Part shown: one piece after another, positions 61,402 to 64,000 of the stretch
Numbering within the stretch: position 1 is the first letter of the stretch
How the letters are laid out: each line of letters opens with the position of its first letter
Assembly (NCBI RefSeq): GCF_006440675.2
Contig: NZ_CP083951.1
Location: forward strand, 1,612,001-1,676,000
Origin: Mesorhizobium sp. B2-8-5
GTDB taxonomy: Bacteria; Pseudomonadota; Alphaproteobacteria; Rhizobiales; Rhizobiaceae
Length of the DNA: 64,000 nucleotides
Reading direction: 5' to 3'
Translations under genes and position numbers: made by a program
Notes under the pieces: model-generated
Database searches by the model: none
Seen by the model: the letters and a program-made list of their open reading frames with translations, nothing else
Told to the model about the DNA's origin: nothing

Positions 61402-63672
61402 ATGCGTGATACGGCCAGTGGCCCGCGCGTTCTGCTCAAACGGCTTCGCGAGCTCATGCAAGAGCCGCTGGAGCCGCAGGAGCGGCTCGACCGCATCGTG
61501 CGCGACATCGCCTCCAACATGGTCGCCGAAGTCTGCTCGCTCTATGTGCTGCGCGCCGACTCGGTGCTCGAACTCTACGCCACCGAAGGTCTGAACCCGA
61601 ACGCCGTCCACCTGGCGCAGCTCAGGCTCGGACAGGGCCTGGTCGGCACAATCGCCGCCAGCGCGCGGCCGCTCAATCTCTCCAACGCGCAGGAACATCC
61701 GGCCTTCGCCTACCTGCCGGAGACGGGCGAAGAGATCTACAATTCCTTCCTCGGCGTGCCGGTGCTGAGGGCAGGGCGCACGCTGGGCGTGCTGGTGGTG
61801 CAGAACAAGACCATGCGCCACTATCGCGACGACGAGGTCGAAGCGCTTGAAACGACGGCGATGGTGATCGCCGAGATGATCGCCACCGGCGATCTTGCCC
61901 GCCTCACCAAGCCGGGGCTGGAGCTCGACCTGCGCCGCCCGGCGAGCTTCACCGGCGTCTCCTTCAACGATGGCGTCGGTCTCGGCCATGTCGTGCTGCA
62001 CGAGCCGCGCATCGTCGTCACCAACCTGTTCAACGAGGACAGCGAGGAGGAGGTGCGCCGGCTGCAGTCCTCGCTCGGCTCGCTGCGCCTCTCCATCGAC
62101 GACATGCTGGAGCGGCGCGAGGTCGCCTTCGAGGGCGAGCACCGCGAGGTGCTCGAAGCCTACCGCATGTTCGCTAATGACAGTGGTTGGGTGCGTCGGC
62201 TGGAAGAGGCGATCCGCAACGGCCTGACGGCGGAAGCCGCGGTCGAAAAGGTGCAAAGCGACATGCGCGCGCGCATGCTGCACATGACCGATCCCTATCT
62301 GCGCGAGCGGATGAGCGATTTCGACGATCTCGCCAACCGGCTGTTGCGCCAGCTGATGGGGCGCGGGCCGGAGGATGTCGCGGCCGCGCTGCCCAAGGAC
62401 GCCATCATCGTCGCCCGCTCGATGGGCGCGGCCGAACTGCTCGACTATCCGCGCGACAAGCTGCGCGGCCTGGTGCTCGAGGACGGCGCCGCCACCAGCC
62501 ATGTCGTGATCGTCGCGCGCGCCATGGGCATTCCGGTCGCCGGACAGGTGAAGGGCGCCGTTTCCATGGCGGAAAACGGCGACGCCATCATCGTCGACGG
62601 CGAGGAAGGCACCATCCATCTCAGGCCGCAATCCGACCTGGAAGCCGCCTATGCCGAAAAGGTCCGGTTCCGGGCCCGACGGCAGGAAGTCTACCGTGAG
62701 CTGCGCAAGAAGCCGTCGCTGACCAGGGACGGGATTCCGGTCGATCTCCTGATGAATGCGGGCCTTGCCGTCGACCTGCCGCAGCTTACCGAGTCGGGCG
62801 CCGCCGGCATCGGCCTGTTCCGCACCGAGCTGCAGTTCATGGTTGCCTCGACCTTCCCGCGCGCCGAGGCGCAGGAGCGGCTCTATCGTGATGTGCTCGA
62901 CGCCGCGCGCGGCAAACCGGTCACTTTCCGCACCATCGACATCGGCGGCGACAAGGTGCTGCCTTACTTCAAGGGCGCGATCCAGGAAGAGAACCCGGCG
63001 CTGGGCTGGCGGGCGATCCGGCTGACGCTCGATCGTCCTGGCCTGCTCAGGACGCAGATCCGGGCGCTGCTCAAAGCCAGCGGTGGCCGCGAACTGAAGC
63101 TGATGCTGCCCATGGTCACCGAGCTGTCGGAAGTCGCGCAGGCGCGCGAGATCATCGACCGCGAGGTCCGGCATTTGTCGCGCTTCGCGCACCACCTGCC
63201 CACCAGCCTCAAGCTCGGCGCGATGCTGGAAGTGCCCTCGCTCCTGTTCCAGCTCGACGAATTGATGAAGGCGGTGGATTTCGTCTCGGTCGGCTCCAAC
63301 GACCTCTTCCAGTTCGTCATGGCGGTCGACCGCGGCAATACGCAGCTTGCCGACCGCTTCGACACGCTTTCGGCGCCGTTCCTGCGGGTGCTGAAGACGA
63401 TCGCCGATGCCGGCGCCCGCAATCACACGCCGGTGACGCTTTGCGGCGAGCTGGCCGGCAAGCCGATCTCGGCGATGGCGCTGATCGGCCTCGGCTTCCG
63501 TTCGATCTCGATGTCGCCGGCCTCGATCGGCCCGGTCAAGGCGATGCTGACCGAACTTCCGCTGCAGGAACTGCAGGCCTTCTTCAGGGACAATCTGATG
63601 GCGCCCGCCCAGGGTACGCCGATGCGGGCGCTGCTGCAGGCCTTTGCCGACGATCGTTCGATTCCGCTCTAG
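61402..63672 (+). CDS. ptsP: PTS-Ntr phosphoenolpyruvate phosphotransferase (EI-Ntr)
   Basis: 756 residues from ATG 61402 (MRDTASGPRVLLKRLREL; ATG 61378 adds eight). A GAF domain (about 1-165) precedes EI: the phosphohistidine is His367 in GAATSHVVIVARAMGIPV, the PEP-binding barrel has FRTELQFM and GSNDLFQFVMAVDRGN, and the active-site Cys681 lies in CGELAG. It starts the nitrogen PTS that reports glutamine level to potassium transport and metabolism. A 7-bp hairpin (61351-61370) lies in the lysC-ptsP gap. Confidence 0.95.
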   Translation: MRDTASGPRVLLKRLRELMQEPLEPQERLDRIVRDIASNMVAEVCSLYVLRADSVLELYATEGLNPNAVHLAQLRLGQGLVGTIAASARPLNLSNAQEHPAFAYLPETGEEIYNSFLGVPVLRAGRTLGVLVVQNKTMRHYRDDEVEALETTAMVIAEMIATGDLARLTKPGLELDLRRPASFTGVSFNDGVGLGHVVLHEPRIVVTNLFNEDSEEEVRRLQSSLGSLRLSIDDMLERREVAFEGEHREVLEAYRMFANDSGWVRRLEEAIRNGLTAEAAVEKVQSDMRARMLHMTDPYLRERMSDFDDLANRLLRQLMGRGPEDVAAALPKDAIIVARSMGAAELLDYPRDKLRGLVLEDGAATSHVVIVARAMGIPVAGQVKGAVSMAENGDAIIVDGEEGTIHLRPQSDLEAAYAEKVRFRARRQEVYRELRKKPSLTRDGIPVDLLMNAGLAVDLPQLTESGAAGIGLFRTELQFMVASTFPRAEAQERLYRDVLDAARGKPVTFRTIDIGGDKVLPYFKGAIQEENPALGWRAIRLTLDRPGLLRTQIRALLKASGGRELKLMLPMVTELSEVAQAREIIDREVRHLSRFAHHLPTSLKLGAMLEVPSLLFQLDELMKAVDFVSVGSNDLFQFVMAVDRGNTQLADRFDTLSAPFLRVLKTIADAGARNHTPVTLCGELAGKPISAMALIGLGFRSISMSPASIGPVKAMLTELPLQELQAFFRDNLMAPAQGTPMRALLQAFADDRSIPL

Positions 63673-63880
63673 ATTCACGTGAGGGCGGTCTGCAAATGGC
63701 GATTTTCCGCGCTTCCGGCCTTCGCCGGCCGAAGCATTCATGAGTGGCGTGGCAGTTGAATTAAGGCTATGGCCGGCGCAGGCCGGTGCTCATGTACCTA
63801 AATGTACATTCCGCTCCGGTACTCGAAACTCGCTATTTTCCGACCGGCCCTGACGTGAATTTCATTGAAGTTCCAAGACC

Positions 63881-64000
63881 ATGATCAACCTGCCCCGCGA
63901 CCGTATGGATCAAGTCGTCAAGCGTTTCGACATGCTCGAGGCGCAGATGTCGGCCGGGCCCGCCGCCGATCAATACGTCAAGATGGCCTCCGAATATGCC
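63881..64000 (+). CDS. prfA: Peptide chain release factor 1 (3' part beyond window)
   Basis: The first 40 codons are present ([20 protein letters not shown], then [20 protein letters not shown]), matching the N terminus of bacterial RF1, and the frame runs off the right edge. RF1 reads UAA and UAG stop codons. The gap since ptsP (63673-63880) holds a bulged hairpin (about 63707-63734) and an ATGTAC/GTACAT inverted repeat. Confidence 0.9.
   Translation, partial: MINLPRDRMDQVVKRFDMLEAQMSAGPAADQYVKMASEYA

Noticed and set aside
61330..63741. 803-codon frame antisense to ptsP
   Set aside because: Shadow of a strongly supported gene; low-complexity Arg/His/Gln-rich composition and no domain.

Overview
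The window reads as a chromosomal segment of an alphaproteobacterium of the order Hyphomicrobiales, most likely Mesorhizobium or a close relative. The reasons are the high GC content, near-continuous coding on both strands, frequent ATGA/TGATG start-stop overlaps, the etfBA-hbdA / rhomboid / PduO-type adenosyltransferase gene order, the lysC-ptsP-prfA order, a rhizobial-type TGA-N9-TCA iron box, and the palindromic intergenic repeats that recur between genes. The assignment is by recognition of protein families; no search was run.

Layout. 1-6.06 kb: a truncated endonuclease/exonuclease/phosphatase gene diverges from a ugpBAEC-type glycerol-3-phosphate/glycerophosphodiester ABC importer that ends in a calcineurin-like GpdQ-type phosphodiesterase. 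6.06-6.73 kb: a VapBC toxin-antitoxin pair. 6.9-10.7 kb: fbpABC ferric iron importer with an iron-responsive box over its promoter. 10.9-14.2 kb: ECF sigma factor, its NrsF-type anti-sigma factor, and a three-PAS diguanylate cyclase. 14.3-18.8 kb: hydroxyacyl-CoA dehydrogenase, etfAB, rhomboid protease, cobalamin adenosyltransferase, small membrane protein. 18.9-25.8 kb: short-chain dehydrogenase, BrkB-like protein, EamA exporter, GluQ, AlkA-like glycosylase, HNH nuclease, DsbB, YqaA/DedA-like protein.

26.05-31.2 kb: a tRNA-Leu(CAA) gene followed by an arsenic-resistance island: arsR-aqpS-arsC and a second arsR - Cys-tailed flavoprotein - MFS exporter, all on the minus strand. The island is bracketed by a 30-bp hairpin-forming direct repeat and by two copies of the 3' end of one outer-membrane protein gene, intact on the right and fragmentary on the left. 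31.2-41.8 kb: this porin-like gene, a YVTN beta-propeller protein, a flippase plus GNAT-fold pair suggestive of polysaccharide work, small secreted and DUF proteins, and a large AAA/LuxR regulator followed by an Ldh-family dehydrogenase.

42-49.2 kb: secA, a periplasmic parvulin, a TetR regulator, and the argJ-GNAT-mutT operon. 49.3-54 kb: an orphan Flp pilin, a BioC-like methyltransferase, comF, and a tightly coupled grxC - nitrilase - DUF1178 operon followed by a lower-GC HExxH protein. 54-58.6 kb: a MarR/EamA divergent pair, a flavin-dependent monooxygenase with its reductase and a divergent regulator around a perfect 27-bp operator, and ubiG. 58.9-64 kb: a glycolipid-binding-fold protein, a small ABM-fold protein, lysC, ptsP (EI-Ntr), and the start of prfA.

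Most of the window is housekeeping. The accessory parts that stand out are the arsenic island, the monooxygenase locus, VapBC and the HExxH gene. No CRISPR array, transposase, integrase or prophage gene was seen.
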